64,000 nt of DNA from Bradyrhizobium sp. CIAT3101 (GTDB taxonomy: Bacteria > Pseudomonadota > Alphaproteobacteria > Rhizobiales > Xanthobacteraceae). Below the pieces are notes generated by a model that saw only the letters and a list, made by a program, of their open reading frames with translations, ran no database searches and was not told the DNA's origin. Position 1 is the first letter of the stretch. Every line of letters begins with the position of its first letter. Shown here piece by piece: positions 29,347 to 38,504 of the stretch. A program made the translations under genes and the position numbers. The DNA is taken from contig NZ_CP121634.1 of NCBI RefSeq assembly GCF_029714945.1, positions 3,307,001-3,371,000 of the forward strand, written 5' to 3'.

Positions 29347-30573
29347 ATGGGCCTCGTTCCGCGAGGGCGTGGCCTGCGCGATCCCGATCTGAGGGATCGC
29401 CTCTACGAATTGCTGGAGCACGATCCCCTGGCCTATTCGGCGGGATCGCGCTTCATCCAGATCATCATCGGCGTCATCGTGCTCGATGTCCTCGCGATGA
29501 TCCTGGCCTCGGTGCCGGAGCTGGATGCGCGATACGGTGCGCTGTTCTCCGGGATCAAGATCCTCTGCGTCATCGTGTTCGCGCTGGAATATGCCGCGCG
29601 GCTCTGGACGGTGGCGGGCCATACGCCGCGCAATCGCTCGCCGCTCGCCGACCGGCTCGGCTATGCCTTCTCGGCGCTCGGCATCATCGACCTCATGGCA
29701 TTCCTGCCTGCCGCGATCGTGCTGGTGATGGGGCGGCACGCAACCCTGGCCGCGCTCGGCGTGCTGCCGTTCTTCAAGTTGATCCGATATTCGCCGGCGA
29801 TGCGCTCGCTGCTCGCCGCCGTGCATGCCGAGCGGCGGGCGCTGATCGGCTGCCTCGTCATCCTGACCGGCGCGGTCTTGACGTTCGCCTCGCTGCTCTA
29901 CGCCGTCGAGCGCGACGTGCAGCCGACCAAGCTCGGCACCATTCCGGACGCGATGTGGTGGGCGATCGTGACGCTCGGCACCGTCGGCTATGGCGACGTC
30001 GTGCCGGTGACGGCGCTCGGCAAGATCATCTCGGTCCTCACCATCATCAGCGGCTTCGCCATGATCGCACTGCCGGTCGCGATCATTTCCACCGCCTTCG
30101 CCGAAGAGGTGAAGCGGCGCGATTTCGTCGTGACCTGGGGCATGCTCGCCCGCGTGCCGCTGTTCTCGCATCTCGCGGCCGGCGAAATCGCCGACATCAT
30201 GCGGCTGCTCCGCGCGCGCACCATCGAGCAGGGCGAGGTGCTGGTGCGGCGGGGCGATGCGGCCTCGTCGATGTATTTCATCACCGCCGGCGAGGTCGAG
30301 ATCGCGCTGCCGAGCCAGCAGGTGCGGCTCGGCGACGGCACGTTTTTCGGCGAGATCGCGCTGCTGCACAAGACGAAACGCAGCGGCACGGTGACGGCGA
30401 CGCGCAAGACGCGGCTCTTGCTGCTCGACGCCCAGGATTTTCACGCCCTGATCGCGCGCATGCCGACGCTCGCCGCCCACGTCCACGAGACGGCGCGCGC
30501 GCGGCTGGAGGAGACCGGCGATCTCGCCGCCGCCGAGCTCGCGCAGGCCCAGCGCGAGGGCACCGACCGCTGA
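29347..30573 (+). CDS. Cyclic-nucleotide-gated potassium channel (MloK1-like)
   Basis: 408 residues with six transmembrane helices: the voltage-sensor-like segments S1-S4 (S4 LIRYSPAMRSLL has few positive charges), then the pore with the potassium selectivity filter TVGYGD at residues 212-217 and helix S6. The C-terminal third is a cyclic-nucleotide-binding domain with the phosphate-binding cassette GDGTFFGEIALLHKTKRSGT. It strongly resembles MloK1 of Mesorhizobium loti, opened by cAMP. It begins 6 bp after alaS, so it is probably co-transcribed with it, an unusual partner. ATG 29347. Confidence 0.93.
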   Translation: MGLVPRGRGLRDPDLRDRLYELLEHDPLAYSAGSRFIQIIIGVIVLDVLAMILASVPELDARYGALFSGIKILCVIVFALEYAARLWTVAGHTPRNRSPLADRLGYAFSALGIIDLMAFLPAAIVLVMGRHATLAALGVLPFFKLIRYSPAMRSLLAAVHAERRALIGCLVILTGAVLTFASLLYAVERDVQPTKLGTIPDAMWWAIVTLGTVGYGDVVPVTALGKIISVLTIISGFAMIALPVAIISTAFAEEVKRRDFVVTWGMLARVPLFSHLAAGEIADIMRLLRARTIEQGEVLVRRGDAASSMYFITAGEVEIALPSQQVRLGDGTFFGEIALLHKTKRSGTVTATRKTRLLLLDAQDFHALIARMPTLAAHVHETARARLEETGDLAAAELAQAQREGTDR

Positions 30574-30577
30574 GCGG

Positions 30578-31081
30578 TCAGCCCTTCTTCAGGAAGACGT
30601 ACTCGGCCGAGTAGGGCGCGCTTTTGAACTCGCCGGCCTTGTCGCAAGGACCCTCGAGCTTGCCGCCATGGGTGTTGATGCGCTGAACGGTGGTGACCGG
30701 CGTCAACACGCCGCTGCCGCGGCGGGAGGCGACCTCGAGCTTCAGCCAGGGAATATCGGCCGCCGTTGCGCCCGGAGCATTGCCAATCGCCTTGCCCACG
30801 ACGGCGCTGCCGTCGGCGTGCTCCCAGTTCGGCCCCGCATAGTGGCGGCCGATGGTCTTGCCCTCCGAGAGCAGCGTCGCGATCGGCTCGCGGAAAGCCC
30901 AGGCGAGCTTGCCGTCGGTGCCGGCCTTGCACTCATAGACCTGCGCGCCCTCGGCGTGGACGCTGAGCACGACGCTCTCGCCGGCGGCGGCGATGGCCTC
31001 GGGCAGCGTCTCGGCGGCGGAGGCGGGCGCGGCCATGGCGGCGAGCAGCAGCAGGCAGGGGGCAACAAACTTGGTCGACAT
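30578..31081 (-). CDS. DUF3455 exported protein
   Basis: 167 residues from ATG 31081. A signal peptide ends near ASA/AE. The mature protein (VVLSVHAEGAQVYECKAGTD, LAWAFREPIATLL, GKTIGRHYAGPNWEHADGSA, and a C-terminal EFKSAPYSAEYVFLKKG with disulfide-capable cysteines C61 and C156 approximately) fits the DUF3455 family. Function unknown, periplasmic. Convergent with the potassium channel gene, the stop codons 4 bp apart. The upstream gene icd has its own terminator, so this gene needs a promoter in 31082-31109. Confidence 0.82.
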   Translation of the reverse strand: MSTKFVAPCLLLLAAMAAPASAAETLPEAIAAAGESVVLSVHAEGAQVYECKAGTDGKLAWAFREPIATLLSEGKTIGRHYAGPNWEHADGSAVVGKAIGNAPGATAADIPWLKLEVASRRGSGVLTPVTTVQRINTHGGKLEGPCDKAGEFKSAPYSAEYVFLKKG

Positions 31082-31109
31082 GGTCGTATCTCTCCGCGGG
31101 AGGGCTCTC

Positions 31110-31144
31110 AAAAAACGAACGGGCCGCGTGTGAGACGCGGCCCG
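31110..31144 (-). terminator. icd terminator
   Basis: On the minus strand a perfect 10-bp stem CGGGCCGCGT / ACGCGGCCCG is followed by TTCGTTTTTT. It is 43 bp downstream of the icd stop codon. Confidence 0.88.
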
Positions 31145-31186
31145 GGATGATGTCTGGCCCAGTCGGGCGAAAATGCGGATGGCAGC

Positions 31187-32401
31187 TTAGGCCGCCAGCG
31201 CCTTCACAAGGTTGTCAGCGACCTTGTCGAGGAAGCCGGTGGTCGAGAGCCAGCGCTGGTCGGCGCCGACCAGGAGCGCGAGGTCCTTGGTCATGTAGCC
31301 TTCCTCGACGGTGTCGACGCAGACCTTCTCCAGCGTGGCCGCGAACTTCGCGAGCGCCGGATTGTTGTCGAGCTTGGCGCGGTGCGACAGGCCACGGGTC
31401 CAGGCGAAGATCGACGCGATCGAGTTGGTCGAGGTCTCCTTGCCCTTCTGGTGCTCGCGGTAGTGGCGGGTCACCGTGCCGTGGGCGGCTTCGGCTTCCA
31501 CCGTCTTGCCATCGGGGGTGAGCAGCACCGAGGTCATCAGGCCGAGCGAGCCGTAGCCCTGGGCCACGGTGTCGGACTGCACGTCGCCGTCGTAGTTCTT
31601 ACAGGCCCAGACGTAGCCGCCGGACCACTTCAGCGCCGAGGCGACCATGTCGTCGATCAGGCGGTGCTCGTAGGTCAGGCCCTTGGCGTCGAACTCCTTC
31701 TTGAACTCCTTGTCGAAGATCTCCTGGAAGATGTCCTTGAAGCGGCCGTCATAGACCTTCAGAATCGTGTTCTTGGTCGACAGGTACACCGGGTAGCCGC
31801 GCAGCAGGCCGTAGTTGAAGGAGGCGCGGGCGAAGTCGATGATGGAGTCGTCGAGATTGTACATCTCCATGGCGACGCCGGCGCCCGGAGCCTTGAACAC
31901 TTCCTTCTCGATCACGGTGCCGTCCTCGCCGACGAACTTCAGCGAGAGGGTGCCCTTGCCCGGGAACTTGATGTCGGTGGCGCGGTACTGGTCGCCATAG
32001 GCGTGGCGGCCGATGATGATCGGCTTGGTCCAGCCGGGAACCAGGCGCGGCACGTTCTTGCAGATGATCGGCTCGCGGAAGATCACGCCGCCGAGGATGT
32101 TGCGGATGGTGCCGTTCGGCGACTTCCACATCTGCTTGAGGTTGAACTCCTTCACCCGGGCCTCGTCCGGGGTGATGGTGGCGCACTTGACGCCGACGCC
32201 GACCTTCTTGATCGCCTCGGCGGCGTCGATGGTCACCTGATCGTTGGTGTGGTCGCGGTACTCCATGCCCAGGTCGAAATACTGCAGCTCGACATCCAGG
32301 AACGGGTTGATCAGCTTGTCCTTGATGTACTGCCAGATGATCCGGGTCATCTCGTCGCCATCGAGCTCGACGACGGGATTGGATACCTTGATTTTTGCCA
32401 T
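31187..32401 (-). CDS. icd: NADP-dependent isocitrate dehydrogenase
   Basis: 404 residues, the dimeric eukaryotic-like IDH type usual in rhizobia. Landmarks: [20 protein letters not shown] at the N-terminus, [13 protein letters not shown] and [16 protein letters not shown] (isocitrate binding), [14 protein letters not shown], and the NADP-binding [18 protein letters not shown]. It oxidises isocitrate to 2-oxoglutarate in the TCA cycle. Ends 43 bp before a strong terminator and has a 200-bp upstream region with no other gene. Confidence 0.97.
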   Translation of the reverse strand: MAKIKVSNPVVELDGDEMTRIIWQYIKDKLINPFLDVELQYFDLGMEYRDHTNDQVTIDAAEAIKKVGVGVKCATITPDEARVKEFNLKQMWKSPNGTIRNILGGVIFREPIICKNVPRLVPGWTKPIIIGRHAYGDQYRATDIKFPGKGTLSLKFVGEDGTVIEKEVFKAPGAGVAMEMYNLDDSIIDFARASFNYGLLRGYPVYLSTKNTILKVYDGRFKDIFQEIFDKEFKKEFDAKGLTYEHRLIDDMVASALKWSGGYVWACKNYDGDVQSDTVAQGYGSLGLMTSVLLTPDGKTVEAEAAHGTVTRHYREHQKGKETSTNSIASIFAWTRGLSHRAKLDNNPALAKFAATLEKVCVDTVEEGYMTKDLALLVGADQRWLSTTGFLDKVADNLVKALAA

Positions 32402-32601
32402 GATCGGAGAAGCCTTCTTGGGAACTGGAGGAAATCTCCCGCGCTATAGCACCGCCCGAGGGCGGGCGGAAGCGGAGCGGTTATGCACTTTCAGCCCATC
32501 TTTTCGCCGAGAACCGCCATTCCCTGAGGTCGGAATGACGGCCCTCGCACCTTGTTTGGGCACCGATCCCCGGAGCGAACCGGCGCCCTCCGAGAACGCT
32601 T

Positions 32602-34335
32602 CTAAAAGGCGGCCTGGGTGGCGGTGCCGGCCACGATGTACCAGGTCACGAACAGGCCGGAGATCAGGGCGCCCGGCAGGCTCGATCCGGTCCGTCGCCA
32701 GGTGAAGGTCGCGATCACGGCGACGATCGCGAGCAGCGGCACGAACTGGATGGCGACGATGGTCGAGAGCGGCACGAAGCCGGGATCGGGGAGCGGGTTG
32801 AACAGCTTTCCGGTCAGCCAGAGCGTGCCGTATTGCAGGACCAGCAGCACGATGAAGCCGAACGTCAGCGCCAGGATATTGGTCAGATAAAGCGCGAGCC
32901 GCGGCGCCTCCATGGTCGAGAAATTCCGGTGCAGCACGTGCAGCGCCACGACGAAAAACGCCGTGAACGGAATCAGGTAGATCAGGAAGATCACAAACTG
33001 CTTCTGGTTCATCAGCTTCAGGGCGATGATCCAGAATCGGAAGTCGATCTTGAAGGCGAGGTCGGCGAGCCACAGCGCGGCATAGCCGACGGCGACGGAG
33101 ACAACCGCGATCGCGAGCGACTGGCCGAGCAGCCCGGTCCGCCCCTTGCGCTTCGGGGCGAAGCCCATCAGCGCCAGCGTGATCAGGCCGTTGATGATGG
33201 CCCAGACCAGGATCTGGTTCGTGATGCCCTGCGGCAGGTACGCCGACGGCGTCACGAAGCTGCCGCCCAGTGCAAAGGCCGGGTAGTAGGTCAGCGCCGG
33301 AATGAAGGCGGACAGGATGAAAGCTGCGGTCCAGCGCCGGCCGGCGGCGGCGTGATGCGGCGGCATGGTGCCGTCGGGGACCGCGGGCAGGCGGAGGCGG
33401 GCGAACATCTGCGCTTCGAGCAGGCCGTCGAACGTGCCGATCAACAGCGCGACGAAACCAACAAACGCGATCAGCGTGCCGAGCTCCTTGCGGAACCAGA
33501 TCTGGTCGTCGGCCGGCCGCGGCGTGCCGCCCTGCAGCGTCTTGGCGAACCAGTCGAGGCTGTAGCTGATCGCCTCATGCGAGATGTGTTCGGCCGGGTG
33601 CGTGATCGCAGGCGTGTAAAGCACCCGGGCGGTCCCGGCCGTTGGGTCGCCATAGACCTTGCCCGGCTCGACCGGCCCCTGCGTGCCGAACATCGCCCAC
33701 AGCTTGGGGCTCTTGGTGACATCGCGGGCGAGATCGACACCCCACATCAACGTGGAGAATTCTTCGTACTGGGCGAACACCAGCGCCACATTGCGCGGCC
33801 AACTGGGGGTGCCGTCGGCCGCGAACGGTTTGCCGGTCGAGGAGCCCTCGAGCACCATCGACTTGTAGTCGTTCGGCATCGCGGTGGCCGCGGCCAGCAC
33901 AGTCCAGCCGCCCATCGAGTGACCCTCAAGGCCGATATTGGCCTTGTCGACGATGTCGAGGCTGCGGAGATAGGCGAGGCCGTCAGGGCCGCCGAAGCCG
34001 TTGGCGAAGGCGGGTGGATCGCTATAGCCATGGCCGGTCTGGTCCAGCGCCAGCACGACATAGCCGCGGCGGGCGAATTCGATGGCGAAGCCATCCTGGG
34101 TCTCGCGCGAATTGATGTAGCCGTGGACGGCGAGGATGCCGGGTGCCGGGGTCTGTGCGGTGGCATTTTGGGGGATGTAGAGCAGGGCACTCATGGTGTT
34201 GCCCTTGGCGCCCTTGAACCTGACATCCTGGATCCGGATGCCGCCTGATGTCTGCGTCAGATGGGCGATGAGGCCGCCCGCCACGATCAGGACCAGTCCC
34301 AGAAGCGCCAATTTCCATCGGCTCAGCATCGCCAT
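32602..34335 (-). CDS. Alpha/beta hydrolase fused to polytopic membrane domain
   Basis: 577 residues from ATG 34335; ATG 34329 fits the GGGGGG ribosome binding site even better, and a longer frame to 34473 is not supported. One N-terminal transmembrane helix (LALLGLVLIVAGGLIAH) anchors an alpha/beta hydrolase domain: AVHGYINSRETQDGFAIEFA, ALDQTGHGYSD, nucleophile motif GLEGHSMGGW and a His in ITHPAEHISH. The C-terminal half has about eight transmembrane helices (for example FVIFLIYLIPFTAFFVVAL). The substrate is unknown. The catalytic domain should face the periplasm or the cytoplasm depending on anchor topology. Stands alone. Confidence 0.78.
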   Translation of the reverse strand: MAMLSRWKLALLGLVLIVAGGLIAHLTQTSGGIRIQDVRFKGAKGNTMSALLYIPQNATAQTPAPGILAVHGYINSRETQDGFAIEFARRGYVVLALDQTGHGYSDPPAFANGFGGPDGLAYLRSLDIVDKANIGLEGHSMGGWTVLAAATAMPNDYKSMVLEGSSTGKPFAADGTPSWPRNVALVFAQYEEFSTLMWGVDLARDVTKSPKLWAMFGTQGPVEPGKVYGDPTAGTARVLYTPAITHPAEHISHEAISYSLDWFAKTLQGGTPRPADDQIWFRKELGTLIAFVGFVALLIGTFDGLLEAQMFARLRLPAVPDGTMPPHHAAAGRRWTAAFILSAFIPALTYYPAFALGGSFVTPSAYLPQGITNQILVWAIINGLITLALMGFAPKRKGRTGLLGQSLAIAVVSVAVGYAALWLADLAFKIDFRFWIIALKLMNQKQFVIFLIYLIPFTAFFVVALHVLHRNFSTMEAPRLALYLTNILALTFGFIVLLVLQYGTLWLTGKLFNPLPDPGFVPLSTIVAIQFVPLLAIVAVIATFTWRRTGSSLPGALISGLFVTWYIVAGTATQAAF

Positions 34336-34617
34336 CCCCCCACTCAATCGTTGCTTCAGCTCAGGCCTTTCGGCTTCGCTTTGGTTGTGGTTGATAGCCA
34401 TATCCGAAAGCAATGCGCGCGCAAGCCGAGCGGTGAAATCGTCCCCAATTGAGGTGCGATTGCGGTTTCGCAAACGCCGCTAACCCTGTTATCTCCCTTG
34501 AGAAATTGCGCCGCGCGGAAGGCGGGCGGGCGGCGTGGATGAAGGTTTGGATCAGGGTCTTCGGACAGACGTTCAAGCTCTTCGGAAGCCGAAAGCTGAA
34601 GCAGAAAGTGGATTGAG

Positions 34618-35817
34618 ATGTCCGGCACCGACAAGACCAAGGCAGGGCTCGCACTCGACGGCCCCATCGTGATCCTGGTCGAACCGCAGCTCGGGGAAAA
34701 TATCGGTATGGCCGCGCGCGCCATGGGTAATTTCGCCCTGAGCCGCTTGCGCATCGTCAACCCGCGTGACGGCTGGCCGAACATCGCAGCCCAGCGGGCC
34801 GCCGCCGGCGCCGACCACATTCTGGAAACGGTCGAACTGTTCGACACAGTGGAGCAGGCGGTGGCCGACCTCGACCTGCTGTTCGCCACCACCGCGCGAC
34901 CTCATGATCAGGCCAAGCCGGTGGTGGGGCCGGAAGCGGCCGCCGCGGAGATTTCGGGACACGTTGCCACCGGCGGCAAGGCCGGCATCTTGTTCGGCCG
35001 GGAGCGCTGGGGCCTGACCAATGAGGAGGTCGGGCTCTCCAACCGCATCATCACCTTCCCGGTCAATCCGGGCTTTGCCTCGCTCAACCTTGCCCAGGCC
35101 GTGCTGCTGGTCGGTTATGAATGGTTCAAGCGCGCGACATCAGGCGAACTGCCGCACGGCATGCCGGAACGCTCCGAGCGCGCCTCGCAGCACCAGATGC
35201 AGTCCTTCTTCGACAACCTCATCCGCGAGCTCGACCGCGTCGAATTTTTGCGCCCGGCCGAGAAGCGCGACACCATGCTGGTCAACCTGCGCAACATCTT
35301 CTCCAGGATGGAGCCGACCAAGCAGGACATGCACACGCTCCACGGCGTGGTGATGGCCATCGCGGAAGGCCGCAAGGGCCCGGCCAAGGGCGGCGTGCTC
35401 GATGGCGAGCAGGCCACGCGCCTGCGCGCGCTGCTGGCCGAGCACGGCCAGGGCGGCGGCGTGCCCGACAGCGGCTCCACCGTGCGCGGCCTTGCGCGCC
35501 TGCTCCGCCGCAACCCGACCGATGCCGAGCGCCTGCTCTGGCAGGCGCTCACGCGCGATCGCCGTTTTGCAGGTGGGTTCAAGCGCCAGACCCCCGTGGG
35601 CCGCCACATCCCGGATTTCGTCTCCTTTCCGCACCGGATCGCGATCGAGCTGGTGAATCCAGGCGAGGGCGAGACGATTGCCGCCGACCGCGCGTCGCGG
35701 CGGGCATGGCTGGAGGCGCGCGATTATCGCGTGCTGGAGATCCGCGCGGCGGATGTCGAGCGCGATCTCGAGGCGGAGCTGGTGCGGCTGCAGGGGATGG
35801 TCGAGCAGGGCGCGTAG
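34618..35817 (+). CDS. TrmJ-like SPOUT RNA methyltransferase fused to DUF559
   Basis: 399 residues. Residues 1 to about 250 are a SpoU/TrmJ-type methyltransferase: VEPQLGENIGMAARAMGNF and FGRERWGLTNEEVGLSNRII with the knotted NPGFASLNLAQAV motif, as in enzymes that 2'-O-methylate tRNA position 32. Residues from about 285 to 399 are a DUF559 domain (Vsr-like endonuclease fold): LARLLRRNPTDAERLLWQAL, GGFKRQTPVGRHIPDFVSF and a YRVLEIRAADV ending. The usual acidic ELDGxQH is replaced by IELVNPGEGE, so nuclease activity is doubtful. ATG 34618. Confidence 0.88.
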   Translation: MSGTDKTKAGLALDGPIVILVEPQLGENIGMAARAMGNFALSRLRIVNPRDGWPNIAAQRAAAGADHILETVELFDTVEQAVADLDLLFATTARPHDQAKPVVGPEAAAAEISGHVATGGKAGILFGRERWGLTNEEVGLSNRIITFPVNPGFASLNLAQAVLLVGYEWFKRATSGELPHGMPERSERASQHQMQSFFDNLIRELDRVEFLRPAEKRDTMLVNLRNIFSRMEPTKQDMHTLHGVVMAIAEGRKGPAKGGVLDGEQATRLRALLAEHGQGGGVPDSGSTVRGLARLLRRNPTDAERLLWQALTRDRRFAGGFKRQTPVGRHIPDFVSFPHRIAIELVNPGEGETIAADRASRRAWLEARDYRVLEIRAADVERDLEAELVRLQGMVEQGA

Positions 35818-35917
35818 GTTTGGGCTGGCCGGCGCCGTTACGATAGCTGCAACCAAGGGCTGTGCATGAGCCCGATTGGTTGCTATGACAGTCCCCGTGA
35901 ATTGAGTTGGGGACTGC

Positions 35918-37585
35918 ATGTTTGGAATGACAGGCCGCGCACTCATGTGTGCGGTAGCAGGTTTTGCGGGCTTGATCGATGCGCCGGTCGCCCGCGCGGA
36001 AATGCCATTGACCGCCAAGTGCAACGCGGTCGGAAATTTCAGTGTCGATGACCGGATCGCGGGCTGCACCGCGATGATCGAGGCGGCGCCGACCATGCAG
36101 CAAAGCACAATCATGGCACACATTCGCCGCGCCATGTTCTACCGCCAGAAAGGCGAGATCGATCGTGCGATCGCTGATTACGACGAGATCATCGCGCGCT
36201 ATCCAGAGAATGTGAGCGCCCGATTGGACAGGGCTTTCGCGCATATCCAGAAACAAGAGCCCGATGCCGCACTGCCTGACTACGACAAGGTGATCGAGCT
36301 TGATCCAAAGTCCGTCTATGCCCGTCTGGGGCGAGCCCGGATCTATCGATCAAAAGGGGATATCGATCGCGCCATCGCTGATTATGATCAAGCCCTTTTG
36401 GTCCACCCGGACAATGTCCTGGTGCATGTCGACCGAGGTCTCATTTACATCCGCAAGGGCGACCTGGATAGGGCGATGGCTGACTGCAATCGAGCGGTCG
36501 AGATCAGCCCGCAGAGTGGCGGCGGCCAGCTGTGCCGTGGCCGAGTTTACTTCGCGAAGGGCAACAGAGCGAGTGCATTGGCTGAAGTCGATCAGACAAT
36601 GCCGATCAAGCCAAAACAAGAGAATTTCTATTTCTTCCGAGCGGAGTCCTTCTCTCAGCTAGGCGAAATCGATCGCGCGATCGCCGACTATGACCGGATC
36701 ATCGAACTGAATCCCCGAAGCCCATTTGGCTACGGCTGTCGCGGTGTCGCCCGTGCCCGAAAGGGCGACTATGATGGCGCCATCGCCGATTACAACAAGG
36801 CGATCCAGCTGGCACATCAAGCTCAAGGATCGCCCGGTGATCGACCGACCCAGAATCAAGGTCAGGATGGTGAGTCCATTTCGGCGTCCGTCGCTACTGA
36901 ATCAATTGTATTTGCTTCAGGAGACGGCCCTGCGCTCCGCGCGAGGGGCCTTGCCTACTACGCAAAAGGGGAGCTTGACCACGCGATCGCAGATTACGAC
37001 GAGGCAATCCGCCTAAATCCCAACGACAAGGACGCAATATCGAACCGGGCCAACGCGTACAGAGGCAAGGGGGATTTGGATCGCGCGATCGCAGGTTACG
37101 ATCAGCTCGTGCAACTCGATCCTAAAAATGCGCGCGCCTACTTTCATCGCGCAAGATTCTATTGGCAGATTGATTCGTTCGCGAAATCGCTGGCTGACCT
37201 CGATCAATCAATTCAGATTAATCCAAAGGAAGCCTATCCGGTCATTTGGCGCGAAATCGTCGCAAAGCGCAGCGACCAACCTAGTGGACTAAGCGAGGCT
37301 GCGAAGCAGCTGGACGGGACCAAATGGCCCGCGCCGATTGTAAATCTCTTGCTTGGCACGATGACGCCGGAGCAAGTGATCCGCGCCGCTGACGATGCCG
37401 ACCCCATGAGGAAAAAGGCTCAGCTCTGCGAGGCGAATTTCTATATCGCAGAGCGCGCACTGCAGGGCGGCTCCAGGGACGAGGCGTTGAAATTGTTCGA
37501 TCAGGCCGCGGCCGACTGTCCGAAAACTTTCATCGAGAAACAGGCCGCCGACGTCGAGCTTGCCGCGCTGCGAGTGGGCCGCTGA
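35918..37585 (+). CDS. TPR-repeat periplasmic protein
   Basis: 555 residues. After a signal peptide (cleavage near ARA/EM) and a short Cys-containing segment (CNAVGNFSVDDRIAGC), I count about ten tetratricopeptide repeats, with the recurring GEIDRAIADYDEII/GDLDRAIAGYDQLV pattern. A low-complexity linker of about 30 residues (roughly 300-330) interrupts the array, and the last 120 residues lack repeats. TPRs bind other proteins; the partner is unknown. The gene stands alone, 100 bp after trmJ. Confidence 0.85.
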   Translation: MFGMTGRALMCAVAGFAGLIDAPVARAEMPLTAKCNAVGNFSVDDRIAGCTAMIEAAPTMQQSTIMAHIRRAMFYRQKGEIDRAIADYDEIIARYPENVSARLDRAFAHIQKQEPDAALPDYDKVIELDPKSVYARLGRARIYRSKGDIDRAIADYDQALLVHPDNVLVHVDRGLIYIRKGDLDRAMADCNRAVEISPQSGGGQLCRGRVYFAKGNRASALAEVDQTMPIKPKQENFYFFRAESFSQLGEIDRAIADYDRIIELNPRSPFGYGCRGVARARKGDYDGAIADYNKAIQLAHQAQGSPGDRPTQNQGQDGESISASVATESIVFASGDGPALRARGLAYYAKGELDHAIADYDEAIRLNPNDKDAISNRANAYRGKGDLDRAIAGYDQLVQLDPKNARAYFHRARFYWQIDSFAKSLADLDQSIQINPKEAYPVIWREIVAKRSDQPSGLSEAAKQLDGTKWPAPIVNLLLGTMTPEQVIRAADDADPMRKKAQLCEANFYIAERALQGGSRDEALKLFDQAAADCPKTFIEKQAADVELAALRVGR

Positions 37586-37700
37586 TTGAGATCGGGCATG
37601 GTCTCGTCGAGTGAGCAAAGGCGCCTAGCACCGTGCTCACCAATTTCGTCGCTGTGCGCGAGGGGGCAATGCTTCGCAGTGCCCCCATGCGAGACGTCAC

Positions 37701-38450
37701 CTATCGTCCGAGCTGAACGTCTCGCTCCACCGCAATCCATGTCGTCTTCGCCACCGCCAGCAGGGTCCCGCTTTCGTCATGCAGCGCGGCCTCGGCCATG
37801 CGCTTGCGGCCGTCGCGGGCGGTGGGCCAGGCCGTGATGATGCAGCGGTCGCCGGGGCGCGGGCGGGCTTCGATCCGTGCCGACATCCGGCCGAGCAGGA
37901 GTGGCGTGCGGTCGATGGCATTGCTCTGCGGATCGCAGTTGCAGGCGAAACCGGTGGGGCAGTCGAGCGCGGACCAGAGAAATTCGGGAGCGATCAGGCC
38001 GTCATCGGCGGCGAGATTTGGATCAGGGACCCAACTCGCTGCGAGGACGGGCGTGTGTGCATGACGGCCGAGCGGGCCGGCGAAGATGCGCAGGCCGTCG
38101 CCCTTGGCCCTTGCGGGGCCGCAGACGAAACAGGTTGGCAGCGGATGTTCGTGCGGCTTGATCGGCGTCAGCAATTCGGCGGCGCTGGCTTCCGCGAAGC
38201 TGGCTGTTTCCAGCCGCGCGAGTTCGACGCTCACTGCACGCCCGGTGGCGACGACCCTGGCACCATCGCGAAGCTCCCATGTGCTGTCGTCCGTTGCGAT
38301 CGCAGCGAGCGGTGTGTCGAGCGGAGGCGGCGCGCGCAGTGTCACCTCGGCGCCGCCGGGAATGTGCTGGGCCAGCCGGCCGCAGACATAGCCGCCATTG
38401 CCGGAGTTCGGCGGGCCGCAATAGCGCTTGTCGATGATGATCTCGGTCAA
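37701..38450 (-). CDS. Hotdog-like conserved protein
   Basis: 249 residues. N-terminal RYCGPPNSGNGGYVCGRLAQ and a central CFVCGPARAKGDGLRIFAGP (two Cys), then DNxLAADDG-like AADDGLIAPEFLWSALDCPT and a C-terminal MAEAALHDESGTLLAVAKTT strand typical of double-hotdog thioesterase-like proteins. No catalytic assignment is possible. The start at 38450 is TTG; no strong ribosome binding site supports it, but the N-terminal Gly-rich motif begins shortly after, so the frame cannot be much shorter. Adjacent on the same strand to the quinone oxidoreductase. Confidence 0.75.
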   Translation of the reverse strand: MTEIIIDKRYCGPPNSGNGGYVCGRLAQHIPGGAEVTLRAPPPLDTPLAAIATDDSTWELRDGARVVATGRAVSVELARLETASFAEASAAELLTPIKPHEHPLPTCFVCGPARAKGDGLRIFAGPLGRHAHTPVLAASWVPDPNLAADDGLIAPEFLWSALDCPTGFACNCDPQSNAIDRTPLLLGRMSARIEARPRPGDRCIITAWPTARDGRKRMAEAALHDESGTLLAVAKTTWIAVERDVQLGR

Positions 38451-38504
38451 CGGTTAGATTCCTGAAGTTTCCACGGCGTCATGGCCGGGCTTGTGCGGGT
38501 TACT

